From Reyranella massiliensis 521 (GTDB taxonomy: Bacteria > Pseudomonadota > Alphaproteobacteria > Reyranellales > Reyranellaceae): 64,000 nt of DNA. Below are positions 1 to 7,455 of the stretch, one piece after another (the first letter of the stretch is position 1; every line of letters begins with the position of its first letter). The notes below the pieces were generated by a model. The model ran no database searches. It saw only the letters and a list, made by a program, of their open reading frames with translations, and was not told the origin of the DNA. The DNA lies in the NCBI GenBank assembly GCA_945860205.1, contig CAMARK010000003.1:1-64000 (forward strand), read 5' to 3'. The position numbers and the translations under genes are program-made.

Positions 1-477
1 CGGGCCATCGCTGTCGAGCCGGAGTTGCTGATCCTCGACGAGCCGACGGCGGCGCTCGACGTCTCGGTACAGGTCGTGATCCTGCAACTCCTGCAACTCC
101 TGCAACAGCTCAAGCGCGACCTCGGCATGAGCTATCTTTTCGTGAGCCACGATCTCAACGTCGTGCGGCTGCTCTGCGATCGCGTGCTGGTGATGTACCT
201 CGGCAAGGTCGTGGAGCAAGGACCGGCGGCCGAGGTCTTCGCCGATCCCCGGCACCCCTATACCAAGGCGCTGATCTCGGCGATCCCGCAGGCCGAGCCT
301 GAACAGCGCGCCAGCCGGCTCAGGCTCGATGGCGAACCGCGCAGCCCGATCGATCCCGATCCCCGGGTCTGCCGCTTCTACGGCCGCTGCCCCAAGGGCA
401 CGCCGCGCTGCGCCGAGGACATGCCGCTCTTGCATCCAGCCGGTGCGGCGCGGCAGGTTGCCTGTCACTTCGCTTGA
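1..477 (+). CDS. Oligopeptide/dipeptide-type ABC transporter ATP-binding protein (5' truncated by window edge)
   Basis: Only the C-terminal 158 residues are present; the frame is open from base 1. It shows the Walker B/D-loop [12 protein letters not shown] (visible residues 9-20), the switch histidine in YLFVSHD (His50), and the C-terminal peptide-transporter extension ([10 protein letters not shown], then a Cys-rich stretch with CRFYGRC and PRCAED) typical of OppF/DppF subunits. The role is ATP hydrolysis for uptake of a peptide-like or small polar nitrogen compound at the inner membrane. It ends 13 bp before the AtzG-like gene, so it probably belongs to the same operon and may import the substrate of AtzE. 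A 9-bp tandem duplication (82-99) adds about three residues between the D-loop and the H-loop relative to the family. The substrate is an inference. Confidence 0.9.
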   Translation, partial: RAIAVEPELLILDEPTAALDVSVQVVILQLLQLLQQLKRDLGMSYLFVSHDLNVVRLLCDRVLVMYLGKVVEQGPAAEVFADPRHPYTKALISAIPQAEPEQRASRLRLDGEPRSPIDPDPRVCRFYGRCPKGTPRCAEDMPLLHPAGAARQVACHFA

Positions 478-490
478 GGGAGGAAAAGAC

Positions 491-679
491 GTGGCCGATG
501 AGAAGCCTGATGTTGCGCGTCTGGTCGATGAGGCGGCGAAAGCCCTTGGGCTGCCGATTGCGCCCGAGTACCGCGCCAACGTGATCCTGAATTACGAGCG
601 CTCCCTGATGATCGCCCGGCCGCTGCTCGAGGTCGACCTCGACGACGATCTGATGTCTGGCCCCGTGTTCCGGCCATGA
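491..679 (+). CDS. AtzG-like small subunit (DUF4089)
   Basis: A 62-residue protein starting at GTG, with a purine-rich Shine-Dalgarno (gaggaaaa) about 8 bp upstream. The motifs (LGLPIAPEYRANVILNYER, then an acidic tail ending in PVFRP) match the DUF4089/AtzG family. Those proteins form a heterocomplex with the amidase AtzE and stabilise it, as GatC does for GatA. Its stop overlaps the start of atzE by 4 bp (ATGA), implying translational coupling and 1:1 production of the two partners. The family assignment rests on sequence resemblance plus context; no catalytic role is expected. Confidence 0.8.
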   Translation: MADEKPDVARLVDEAAKALGLPIAPEYRANVILNYERSLMIARPLLEVDLDDDLMSGPVFRP

Positions 680-2058
680 GCGATCCCCTCTCGAAGTCCG
701 CAACCGCGACCGAGATCGCGCACGCCATTGCCGGCGGCAAGGTCAAGGCCGCCGCCGTGATCGACGCCACCCTGCAGCGCATCGCGGCATCGGAGCCCAC
801 GATCAACGCCTTCACCGACATCGTGGCCGAGCGGGCCATCAGGCGTGCCGCCGAGATCGATGCCGGCAAGCATCGTGGACCGCTGATGGGCGTGCCGTTC
901 GCGGTAAAGAACCTGTTCGATATCGAAGGCCTGCCGACGCGGGCCGGCTCCAAGATCAATGTCGATGGGCCCAAGGCTGTCCGCGACGGCGCCCTGGTGC
1001 GCAGGCTCGAGGACGCTGGCGCGATCCTGGTCGGCGGCCTCAACATGGGTGAGTACGCCTACGACTTCACCGGCGAGAATTCGCATTACGGCCCGTCGCG
1101 CAATCCGCGCGACACGACACGCATGTCCGGCGGCTCCTCGGGTGGCTCCGGGGCCGCGGTCGCGGCGGGTGAAGTGCCGCTGGCGCTGGGCTCCGATACC
1201 AACGGCTCGATCCGCGTGCCGTCCTCGCTGTGCGGCCTGTTTGGCCTCAAGCCGACCTATGGCCGCTTGAGCCGCGCCGGCTCTTTCCCCTTCGTCGATT
1301 CCTTCGATCATCTCGGGCCGATCGCGCGCTCGACCGAGGATCTCGCGCTGTCGTTCGACGCGATGCAGGGCTGGGATCCCGACGATCCCGTCTGTACCGA
1401 TCGTCCCGCCGAGCCCACTTTGCCGCGCCTGGGCGAGGGCATCGATGGGCTGCGCGTCGCCATTGCCGGTGACTACTTCACCCGGGGCGGCGAGCCCGAG
1501 GCTTTCGAGGCCGTGGCGACGGTGGCGAAGGCGCTGGGAGCGACCAGGACTGTCGTGTTGCCCGAAGCCGCGGCGGCGCGGGCGGCGGCCTATGTCATCA
1601 CCGCCATCGAGGGCGGGCAGGTGCACCTGCCGCGGCTCAGGACCCGACCGCAGGATTTCGACCCCGACACGCGCGAGCGCTTCATGGCCGGCGTGCTGCT
1701 GCCGGGCGCCTGGTACGTGAAGGCGCAACGCTTTCGCCGGCACTACCGCGCCAACGTGCTGAAGGTCTTCGAAGAGGCCGACATCGTGCTGGCGCCGGCC
1801 ACGCCCTGCACGGCGCCAAACCTCGGCCAGGTCATGATGAAGCTGGGCGGTGTCGACCTGCCGGTGCGCGCCAACCTCGGCCTCTTCACCCAGCCGATCT
1901 CGTTCATCGGCCTGCCCGTCGTGGTGGCGCCGCTGCAACGGCCCGGCGGCCTGCCGATCGGCGTGCAGATCATTGCCAAACCCTACAACGAACAGGCCGC
2001 GCTGCGCGTGGCCGCCTTCCTGGAGAAGCAAGGCGTCGCCGCTGCGCCGCCGGCATAA
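676..2058 (+). CDS. AtzE-family amidase (1-carboxybiuret/ureide hydrolase-like)
   Basis: A 460-residue amidase-signature enzyme. The Ser-cisSer-Lys triad is readable: Lys78 in PFAVKNL, the cis-Ser near residue 154 in SGGSSGGSGAA, and nucleophile Ser178 in GSDTNGSIR. AtzE enzymes hydrolyse carboxylated biuret/urea-type amides in s-triazine breakdown, and chromosomal homologues occur beside oxalurate/ureide genes. Here it lies between an AtzG-like partner (4-bp overlap) and an AtzH/HpxZ-like gene 10 bp downstream, which strongly supports the AtzE subfamily over generic GatA. No AtzD or AtzF homologue is visible, so the natural substrate is probably a ureido or carboxyamide intermediate other than cyanuric acid. 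Confidence 0.85.
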   Translation: MSDPLSKSATATEIAHAIAGGKVKAAAVIDATLQRIAASEPTINAFTDIVAERAIRRAAEIDAGKHRGPLMGVPFAVKNLFDIEGLPTRAGSKINVDGPKAVRDGALVRRLEDAGAILVGGLNMGEYAYDFTGENSHYGPSRNPRDTTRMSGGSSGGSGAAVAAGEVPLALGSDTNGSIRVPSSLCGLFGLKPTYGRLSRAGSFPFVDSFDHLGPIARSTEDLALSFDAMQGWDPDDPVCTDRPAEPTLPRLGEGIDGLRVAIAGDYFTRGGEPEAFEAVATVAKALGATRTVVLPEAAAARAAAYVITAIEGGQVHLPRLRTRPQDFDPDTRERFMAGVLLPGAWYVKAQRFRRHYRANVLKVFEEADIVLAPATPCTAPNLGQVMMKLGGVDLPVRANLGLFTQPISFIGLPVVVAPLQRPGGLPIGVQIIAKPYNEQAALRVAAFLEKQGVAAAPPA

Positions 2059-2068
2059 GGAGCAAAAA

Positions 2069-2470
2069 ATGGAAATCAACATTCCCGAGGTCGTGGGCGA
2101 AGTGACCGCCGCCTTCAACCGCTACGAGACGGCGCTCAACACCAACGACGTGGTGACGCTCGACTCGCTCTTCTGGAAGAGCCCGCACACGCTGCGCTAC
2201 GGCATCGGTGAGCAGCTCTACGGCCACGACCAGATCGCCGCCTTCCGCGCCGGCCGAGACCCGGGCTTCGTGGTCAATCGCGACCTGCTGAAGCTCTGGA
2301 TCATCACCTACGGCCGCGACTTCGGCACCGCCAACTGCGAATTCAAGCGGCACGGCGGCAACAAGACCGGCCGCCAGAGTCATACCTGGATGCGGACTCC
2401 CGAGGGTTGGCGCATCGTGGCCGCGCACGTCTCGCTTCTGGGCGAAGTGACGCCCATGAAGACGCCTTAG
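2069..2470 (+). CDS. AtzH/HpxZ-like protein (DUF3225, SnoaL-like fold)
   Basis: A 133-residue protein starting at ATG, with the Shine-Dalgarno aagga 9 bp upstream, 10 bp after atzE. It resembles the HpxZ/AtzH family of small NTF2-like proteins (FNRYETALNTND near the N-terminus, ITYGRDFGTANCEF in the centre, and TWMRTPEGWRIVAAHVS near the C-terminus). Members accompany AtzE-type amidases or oxalurate amidohydrolase in ureide and triazine catabolism and are thought to act on a downstream carboxyamide intermediate. The exact reaction here is unknown. Its position as the third gene of the AtzG-AtzE unit suggests a role in the same pathway. A 13-bp palindrome (2489-2501) follows 19 bp after the stop. 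Confidence 0.75.
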   Translation: MEINIPEVVGEVTAAFNRYETALNTNDVVTLDSLFWKSPHTLRYGIGEQLYGHDQIAAFRAGRDPGFVVNRDLLKLWIITYGRDFGTANCEFKRHGGNKTGRQSHTWMRTPEGWRIVAAHVSLLGEVTPMKTP

Positions 2471-2539
2471 ACCGCAGCGTCGCCGTCTCCTCAGGCTGAG
2501 GTCTATGCTGTAGTCTCCCCCACGTCGGAGGGGACCCCA

Positions 2540-3517
2540 ATGAAATTGCTTCTCACGCATGTGCCGCTGTCGCGGAAGAATTACTATGGCGCGCGGGCGC
2601 TTGGCCGATTGCAGGAGCTGGTCGACGTCACGCTGCATGAGGGCGACGCGCCGCTCGATCCCAAAGGAGTGATCGCGGCGGCGCGCGACGTCGATTTCAT
2701 CATCGCCGACCGCTCCACTGCCGTGCCGGGCGAGATCTTCGCCGCATTGCCCAAGCTGAGAGTGGTGATGCGAAGTGCCGTCGACATCCGCAACATCGAT
2801 GTCGCTGCGGCCTCGGCGGCGGGCGTGCTGGTGACGCATGCCGAGCCCGGCTTCGTGACGTCGGTCGTCGAACTGGCCCTGGGCTTCCTTGTCGATCTCT
2901 CTCGCGGCGTCTCGCGTGCCACGGCCGACTATCAAGCCGGTCGCAAGCCCGAGATTCGTGTCGGGCGGCAGCTTGCCGGCAGCACGGTCGGCATCATCGG
3001 CTACGGCCGCATTTCTCGCGATCTTGCGCCGCTGCTCGCCACCCTGGGCATGACGGTGCTGGTGTCGGATCCCTATGCCCAGATCGACGACCGGCGCTTC
3101 ATCAAGCTGCCGATGGACGATCTGCTGGCGCGCGCCGACTACGTGGTTTGCCTGGCCATCGCCAACGAGGAAACCGAGAATCTCCTGGATGCGGCGGCCT
3201 TTGCCCGCATGAAGCCCGACGCCTTTTTCATCAACATGTCGCGCGGCAACCTTGTCGACGAGGCGGCGTTGACGAAGGCGCTCGGGGAAGGCCGCATTGC
3301 CGGCGCTGCCATGGATGTCGGCCGCGCGCCGGACCAGATGCCGTCGCCCGAGCTTGCCCGCCTGGCCAACGTGATCGCCACGCCGCATGTCGGCGGCCTG
3401 ACGCCGCCCGCCAGCGAAAGCCAAGCGATGGACACGGTGCGCCAGGTCGAGGCGCTGGTGAAAGGCGAGGTTCCCCCAGGTCCGGCCAATCTCGATCGCT
3501 GGACGCGTCGATCTTAG
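2540..3517 (+). CDS. D-2-hydroxyacid dehydrogenase family protein (atypical active site)
   Basis: A 325-residue NAD(P)-dependent 2-hydroxyacid dehydrogenase. The Rossmann motif is GIIGYGRIS (residues 151-159), the substrate-binding Arg is in MSRGN (Arg235), and the acid/base His is in TPHVGG (His283). The Glu that normally pairs with this His, 29 residues after the Arg (as in E. coli PGDH), falls on Pro264 in DVGRAPDQ, followed by Asp265. This suggests altered catalysis or an Asp substitute. It follows the AtzGEH cluster by 69 bp and could act on a 2-oxo/2-hydroxy acid product, but the substrate is unknown. Confidence 0.85.
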   Translation: MKLLLTHVPLSRKNYYGARALGRLQELVDVTLHEGDAPLDPKGVIAAARDVDFIIADRSTAVPGEIFAALPKLRVVMRSAVDIRNIDVAAASAAGVLVTHAEPGFVTSVVELALGFLVDLSRGVSRATADYQAGRKPEIRVGRQLAGSTVGIIGYGRISRDLAPLLATLGMTVLVSDPYAQIDDRRFIKLPMDDLLARADYVVCLAIANEETENLLDAAAFARMKPDAFFINMSRGNLVDEAALTKALGEGRIAGAAMDVGRAPDQMPSPELARLANVIATPHVGGLTPPASESQAMDTVRQVEALVKGEVPPGPANLDRWTRRS

Positions 3518-3596
3518 GAGGACAAGGGGGATAAGCGTTCGAAACCTTCGCGCAGGGGCCACGTTACTTGTGGACCCTGACGAAAGGAGGCGAACG

Positions 3597-3824
3597 ATGG
3601 ACAATTCCTTGGAGACTTCCCCCAGTCTGGCCGCCGTTCGCGTGCCCGACGACGAGGTCGACCTGTACAATGTCTCCGAAGGCGGCTGGTACGCCGTCGA
3701 TGACGAGGACAAGGCGGTCCTCGGCCCGTTCGAGAGCCTGGGCGAATGCGACCGGGCGATCCACGACCGCGTTGCCCTCGTGAAGCCGTCGGCTTCGATC
3801 GGTACCCGGGCGCATCTTTCATAG
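3597..3824 (+). CDS. Small conserved hypothetical protein, paralogue 1 (GWYAVDDE/GPF motif)
   Basis: A 75-residue acidic soluble protein. The ATG at 3597 is chosen because a perfect Shine-Dalgarno (aaaggagg, 3582-3589) lies 7 bp upstream. The core reads VRVPDDEVDLYN, GGWYAVDDEDKAVLGPFES, then ECDRAIHDR. A second protein with the same plan lies directly downstream, so the pair is a tandem duplication. No signal peptide or transmembrane segment is visible. The aromatic GWYA..D...LGPFES...C..AI pattern looks like a small surface-binding domain; the function is unknown. Confidence 0.7.
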   Translation: MDNSLETSPSLAAVRVPDDEVDLYNVSEGGWYAVDDEDKAVLGPFESLGECDRAIHDRVALVKPSASIGTRAHLS

Positions 3825-3871
3825 GTGATCGCACGGTTGAAAAGCCGTGCAGGTTGGCCTACTTGCCTGGC

Positions 3872-4054
3872 ATGCGTTCACCCAAGGAGATGATGGCCGT
3901 CCACGTTCCGACCGCGGATCTGGGCGACTACAATCTCACCCAGACCGGTTGGTATGCGCTGGATGACGGTGATCACGTCATCCTGGGCCCGTTCGAGAGT
4001 CTCGCTCTGTGCGAGCGGGCGATCCAGGACCGTCTGCAGGAGCAGAAGGGCTGA
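3872..4054 (+). CDS. Small conserved hypothetical protein, paralogue 2
   Basis: About 60 residues, clearly related to the preceding gene: VHVPTADLGDYN, TGWYALDDGDHVILGPFES and CERAIQDRL align without gaps to the upstream copy. The start is uncertain: ATG at 3872 has no obvious Shine-Dalgarno, while ATG codons at 3890 and 3893 directly abut an aaggag at 3884-3889. The copy ends earlier than its partner (no KPSASIG-like tail). Cytoplasmic, function unknown. Conservation of the core in both copies argues that both are real genes. Confidence 0.65.
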   Translation: MRSPKEMMAVHVPTADLGDYNLTQTGWYALDDGDHVILGPFESLALCERAIQDRLQEQKG

Positions 4055-4064
4055 GCCTGCGCCC

Positions 4065-4095
4065 TTGACAGGGTCCTATAGGATTGATATCCTAT
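4065..4095 (+). promoter_or_regulatory. Sigma-70 promoter with overlapping palindromic operator
   Basis: TTGACA (4065-4070) and TATCCT (4088-4093) are separated by exactly 17 bp. A perfect 7-bp inverted repeat, ATAGGAT (4078-4084) / ATCCTAT (4089-4095), covers the spacer and -10 box, as expected for a GntR- or TetR-like repressor operator. The promoter points rightward, yet the only rightward frame before the convergent dehydrogenase tail is a 52-codon ORF. The signal may be the remnant of a deleted gene or may drive a short transcript. Confidence 0.6.
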
Positions 4096-4106
4096 TGTCC
4101 TGTTTT

Positions 4107-4265
4107 ATGCATCGTTTGATCGACCCGACCTGCGCTACGCGCGACGGAAAAGACGTCGAAAAAATGTCTCACTATCCTTCCCATTCCCACGCAGAATTCA
4201 TCGCTAGAATCAACGACTTGGGGTCGAATTGGCCGCGCAAGATAGGAAGGGTTCGGAGCCTCTAG
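4107..4265 (+). CDS. Doubtful 52-residue ORF downstream of a strong promoter
   Basis: An ATG about 7-14 bp after the predicted transcription start opens a 52-codon frame (near-leaderless) ending four bases into the tail of the convergent dehydrogenase gene. The sequence contains HYPSHSHAEF and NWPRKIGRV and has no recognised domain. There is no Shine-Dalgarno. It could be a truncated N-terminus left after a deletion. It is reported only because a promoter-operator of good quality points at it; coding status is unproven. Confidence 0.2.
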   Translation: MHRLIDPTCATRDGKDVEKMSHYPSHSHAEFIARINDLGSNWPRKIGRVRSL

Positions 4266-5308
4266 TTTCCGGGGCCGCGCTCCATCGAGAAGGGCTGCCA
4301 GCGTTGCAGCTTGGACTTCTCCAGCACCATCGGATTGACGCAGGCGCGCGGCCACTTGCCGCCCAGGACCAGCGCCATCTCAGCACCAACGCGCCGCTTG
4401 CGCGCGATGTCGAAGCGGCTCGACGCGGAGGCCACGTGCGCGGTCAGGATGACGTTGTCCATGCCGAGCAGCGGGTTGTTGTGGCCGACCGGCTCGGTCT
4501 CGAGCACGTCGAGGCCGGCGCCGGCGATCCAGCCTTCCTGCAGCGCCTTGATCATCGCCGCCTCATCGACGGTGGAGCCGCGGCCGGTGTTCACGAACAG
4601 CGCCGTCTTCTTCATCTTCCTGAAGTGCGCCTCCTTCATCAGGTGATGCGCGTCCTTGGTGCCGGGCGCGTGCATCGAGATGATGTCGGAGCGCTGCAGC
4701 AGTTCGTCGTAGCCGACCGGCTGCACGCCGTAGTCGGACATCACCAGCTCCTCGATGTAGGGATCGTAGGCCAGCATCTGGAAACCAAAGGGCGCGGCGC
4801 GCTTTGCGACGGCGCGGGCGACATGGCCGAACGAGATGAAGCCCAAGGTCATGCCCATCAGGCGGGGAAACTGGTAGAGCATCGGCCGCGCCTTTGCCCA
4901 CTCGCCTTTGCGCACCAGCTGGTCCTGCACCACGAGGCGCCGCCAGCTCGCCAGGATCAGGGTCATGGCATGGTCGGCCACTTCCTCGATGAAGGTATCG
5001 GGGCAGTTGGTCACGGGAATGCCGAGGGCGGTGGCGGCCTCGACATCGACCGAATCGACGCCGACGCTGGCCAGCGACACGACCTTCAGCTTCTTGGCAG
5101 CGCCAATCACCTTGGCGGTGATGCGCGGCCGGCCCTTGCCGTAGATCGCATCGGCATCGACGGCGGCGGCCGCGAGTTCATCCTCGCCGCCCTTGACCTC
5201 GACGATCTCCGCGCCGATGGCGGCCAGCGCCTCCATCTCCAGGGAATGGTCGGCGCCCGGCACGCCGGTGCCAGGGCCTGCGGTCGTCACGATCTTGAAA
5301 CGTGCCAC
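4262..5308 (-). CDS. D-2-hydroxyacid dehydrogenase (NAD-dependent)
   Basis: A 348-residue protein. The open frame runs further upstream, but the GTG at 5308 is preferred because GGAGGAGA lies about 7 bp before it and the protein then begins like the family (ARFKIVTTAGPG). It contains the nucleotide-binding LGFISFGHVAR (serine in place of the second Gly), the Arg in NTGRGSTVDE, Glu in DVLETEP and His in LTAHVAS, so the catalytic Arg-Glu-His set is complete. It is divergent from the sulfatase gene over 72 bp and convergent with the small ORF at 4107. It oxidises or reduces a 2-hydroxy/2-oxo acid in the cytoplasm; the substrate is unknown. Confidence 0.85.
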   Translation of the reverse strand: MARFKIVTTAGPGTGVPGADHSLEMEALAAIGAEIVEVKGGEDELAAAAVDADAIYGKGRPRITAKVIGAAKKLKVVSLASVGVDSVDVEAATALGIPVTNCPDTFIEEVADHAMTLILASWRRLVVQDQLVRKGEWAKARPMLYQFPRLMGMTLGFISFGHVARAVAKRAAPFGFQMLAYDPYIEELVMSDYGVQPVGYDELLQRSDIISMHAPGTKDAHHLMKEAHFRKMKKTALFVNTGRGSTVDEAAMIKALQEGWIAGAGLDVLETEPVGHNNPLLGMDNVILTAHVASASSRFDIARKRRVGAEMALVLGGKWPRACVNPMVLEKSKLQRWQPFSMERGPGN

Positions 5309-5380
5309 GTGTTGTCTCCTCCACTCGTTTGACGGCACTCTAGCGCAAATCGGCGCCTCTCCAACCACGGTGAAACCAGC

Positions 5381-6931
5381 ATGTCCGCGGCCAAGAACGT
5401 TTTGTTGATCGTCGTCGACCAGTGGCGAGGCCTGATGCTGCCCAAGCTCGGGGCGGACTACCTGAAGCTGCCGAACATCGACCGGCTTTGTGCAGAGGGC
5501 GTGACGTTCCGCAACCACTTCACCCAGGCCGTGCCCTGCGGGCCGGCGCGGGCGAGCCTGCTCACCGGGCAATATCTGATGAACCACCGCGCAGTGCAGA
5601 ACACGATCCCGCTGGCCGGGCGCTTCACCAATCTCGGCCACGAGTTGCGCCGCGGCGGCTACGATCCGGCGCTGGTCGGTTACACCACGACCACGCCCGA
5701 CCCGCGCACGACGGACGCCAACGACCCGCGCTTTCTCGTCCTGGGCGACATCATGGACGGCTTTCGTCCGGTCGGTGCTTTCGAACCCTACAAGGATGCC
5801 TACTTCGGCTGGGTGGCGAGCCGCGGCTTCAAGCTGCCCGACAACCGCGAGGACATCTGGCTGCCGCAGCCGGATTCAAAGGGGGCCCAATCGGCCGGCG
5901 GCGCGACGGCGCAGCCTTCGGTGATCCCCAAGGAGCTCTCGGACACGGCCTGGTTCACCGAGCGCGGGCTCGCCTACCTGCAGGGCCGCGGCGACAAGCC
6001 GTGGTTCCTGCATCTCGGCTACTACCGGCCGCACCCGCCCTTCATCGCGTCCGCGCCTTACCATGCGATGTACCGGCCCGAGGACATGCCCAAGCCGGTG
6101 CGGGCGGCGAGCGCCGCCGAGGAGGCGAAGCAGAACGCGCTGCTCGCCTACTATGTGAACAACAGCAAGCAGTCGAGCTTCTTCCAGGATGGCCAGGGGC
6201 TGGGCTCCGCGATGAGCGAGGCCGAGGTCGCGCAGTTGCGCGCCACCTACTGCGGCCTGATGACCGAGATCGACGACCAGCTCGGCCGGGTGTTCGACCA
6301 TCTCAAGGCCACCGGCCAGTGGGACGACACGTTGATCATCTTCACCTGCGATCACGGCGAGCAGCTGGGCGACCATCACCTGCTGGGCAAGATCGGCTAC
6401 TTCGACGAGTCCTACCGGATCCCCATGATCGTCCGCGACCCGCGCGCCGAGGCGAACACGACACGCGGCACGGTCGTCGAGCGCTTCACCGAGACGATCG
6501 ACACCATGCCGACCATCCTCGAATGGCTCGGCCTCGACGTGCCGCGCCAGTGCGACGGCCGCTCGCTGCTGCCCTTCTGCGAAGGCTCAGGCCCCGCCGA
6601 CTGGCGGACCGAGGTCCATTACGAGTTCGACTTCCGCGACCTGCACTACAGCAAGCCCGAATCGGCGCTGGGCGTGGCGATGGACAAATGCGCGCTGGCC
6701 GTCGTGCAGGACGAGAGCTTCAAGTACGTGCACTTCGCCGCCCTGCCGCCGCTCTTCTTCGACCTCAAGAAGGATCCGGATCAGTTCGTGAACCGCGCCG
6801 GCGATCCCGCCTACGCCGCGCGCATGGGCGAGTATGCGGCGAAGATGCTGACCTGGCGGCTGGGCTTCGCGGAGCGCACGCTCACCGGCTATCGCGCCAC
6901 GCCCGACGGGCTGGAGGTGCGGGCAGCCTAG
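5381..6931 (+). CDS. Sulfatase / phosphonate monoester hydrolase family enzyme (Cys-type)
   Basis: A 516-residue alkaline-phosphatase-superfamily hydrolase. The sulfatase signature CGPARASLLTG places the formylglycine-precursor Cys at residue 53 with Arg57. Metal ligands are seen in VDQWRG (Asp13) and TCDHGEQLGDH (around residue 325). No signal peptide is present, so it is cytoplasmic, which resembles phosphonate monoester hydrolases/choline-sulfatase-like enzymes more than exported arylsulfatases. The Cys must be converted to formylglycine; no maturase gene lies in this window. It hydrolyses a sulfate, phosphate or phosphonate ester, and the exact substrate cannot be read from sequence. Confidence 0.85.
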   Translation: MSAAKNVLLIVVDQWRGLMLPKLGADYLKLPNIDRLCAEGVTFRNHFTQAVPCGPARASLLTGQYLMNHRAVQNTIPLAGRFTNLGHELRRGGYDPALVGYTTTTPDPRTTDANDPRFLVLGDIMDGFRPVGAFEPYKDAYFGWVASRGFKLPDNREDIWLPQPDSKGAQSAGGATAQPSVIPKELSDTAWFTERGLAYLQGRGDKPWFLHLGYYRPHPPFIASAPYHAMYRPEDMPKPVRAASAAEEAKQNALLAYYVNNSKQSSFFQDGQGLGSAMSEAEVAQLRATYCGLMTEIDDQLGRVFDHLKATGQWDDTLIIFTCDHGEQLGDHHLLGKIGYFDESYRIPMIVRDPRAEANTTRGTVVERFTETIDTMPTILEWLGLDVPRQCDGRSLLPFCEGSGPADWRTEVHYEFDFRDLHYSKPESALGVAMDKCALAVVQDESFKYVHFAALPPLFFDLKKDPDQFVNRAGDPAYAARMGEYAAKMLTWRLGFAERTLTGYRATPDGLEVRAA

Positions 6932-6939
6932 TCGCGGAA

Positions 6940-7356
6940 CTACACGACGAGTGGCACGCTGGCGATGACGATCGCGAGTTGGGCCGCGTTGATCAGCATG
7001 CCCTTCAAATGCAGCAGGCGAAGCTGCCTGATCGCTCCGGCGACGCCGGCGTCCCTGGCCTGCAGTTCCGCATCCATGTGTTGCAGAAGCCAGTGGCGGG
7101 CCGTGAGCGCAAAGGCCGCGATGGAGATCGCGCCGGCCGAGAACACCGGGCGTCCCGACACGGCAAACAGCACCATCGCGATGATCCCGGCGATGCCGCT
7201 TGCCAGGAAGTATCCATTGAATATGCCGCGCAGCAGCTGAGTGACTTCCGGGACCTTCAATCCAACCAGCAGAAAGGTGGGCGAAGCCAGGAAGAAACAC
7301 ACCATGGGGAGGAGCAGGATTACGGTGGCGTAGAGGGCAACGGCATCGTTCGGCAT
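6940..7356 (-). CDS. Hypothetical small integral membrane protein
   Basis: About 138 residues from the ATG at 7356, chosen because GAGG lies 8 bp upstream; ATG at 7362 and a longer frame to 7410 are alternatives. Four hydrophobic segments are visible (e.g. YATVILLLPMVCFFLAS near the N-terminus, IAGIIAMVLFAVSG, AGAISIAAFAL and a C-terminal LAIVIASVPLVV). No known domain is recognised. It is convergent with the sulfatase (8-bp gap) and divergent from pcaH (about 100 bp). Probably an inner-membrane protein of unknown role. Confidence 0.65.
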   Translation of the reverse strand: MPNDAVALYATVILLLPMVCFFLASPTFLLVGLKVPEVTQLLRGIFNGYFLASGIAGIIAMVLFAVSGRPVFSAGAISIAAFALTARHWLLQHMDAELQARDAGVAGAIRQLRLLHLKGMLINAAQLAIVIASVPLVV

Positions 7357-7455
7357 GGACATTACCTCGTCGGCGCGGCGAGTATCCGCCGCTCCCCGGG
7401 GTGGCTCCATTGCACCTTAGTCGAGGCGAAAATTGTCGGCTAGACTGACCGAACC

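Noticed and set aside
2489..2501. CCTCAG-G-CTGAGG palindrome after the AtzH-like gene
   Set aside because: Loop of one base cannot form a normal hairpin and there is no T-tract; could be a binding site but nothing supports it.
4092..4355. 87-codon leftward ORF at the tail of the second hydroxyacid dehydrogenase
   Set aside because: Overlaps the dehydrogenase C-terminus and the promoter/operator; no Shine-Dalgarno and no recognisable motif.
5422..7443. 673-codon frame overlapping the sulfatase in another frame
   Set aside because: Arg/Pro/Ala-rich shadow without any motif; the sulfatase frame carries the intact CGPAR active site.
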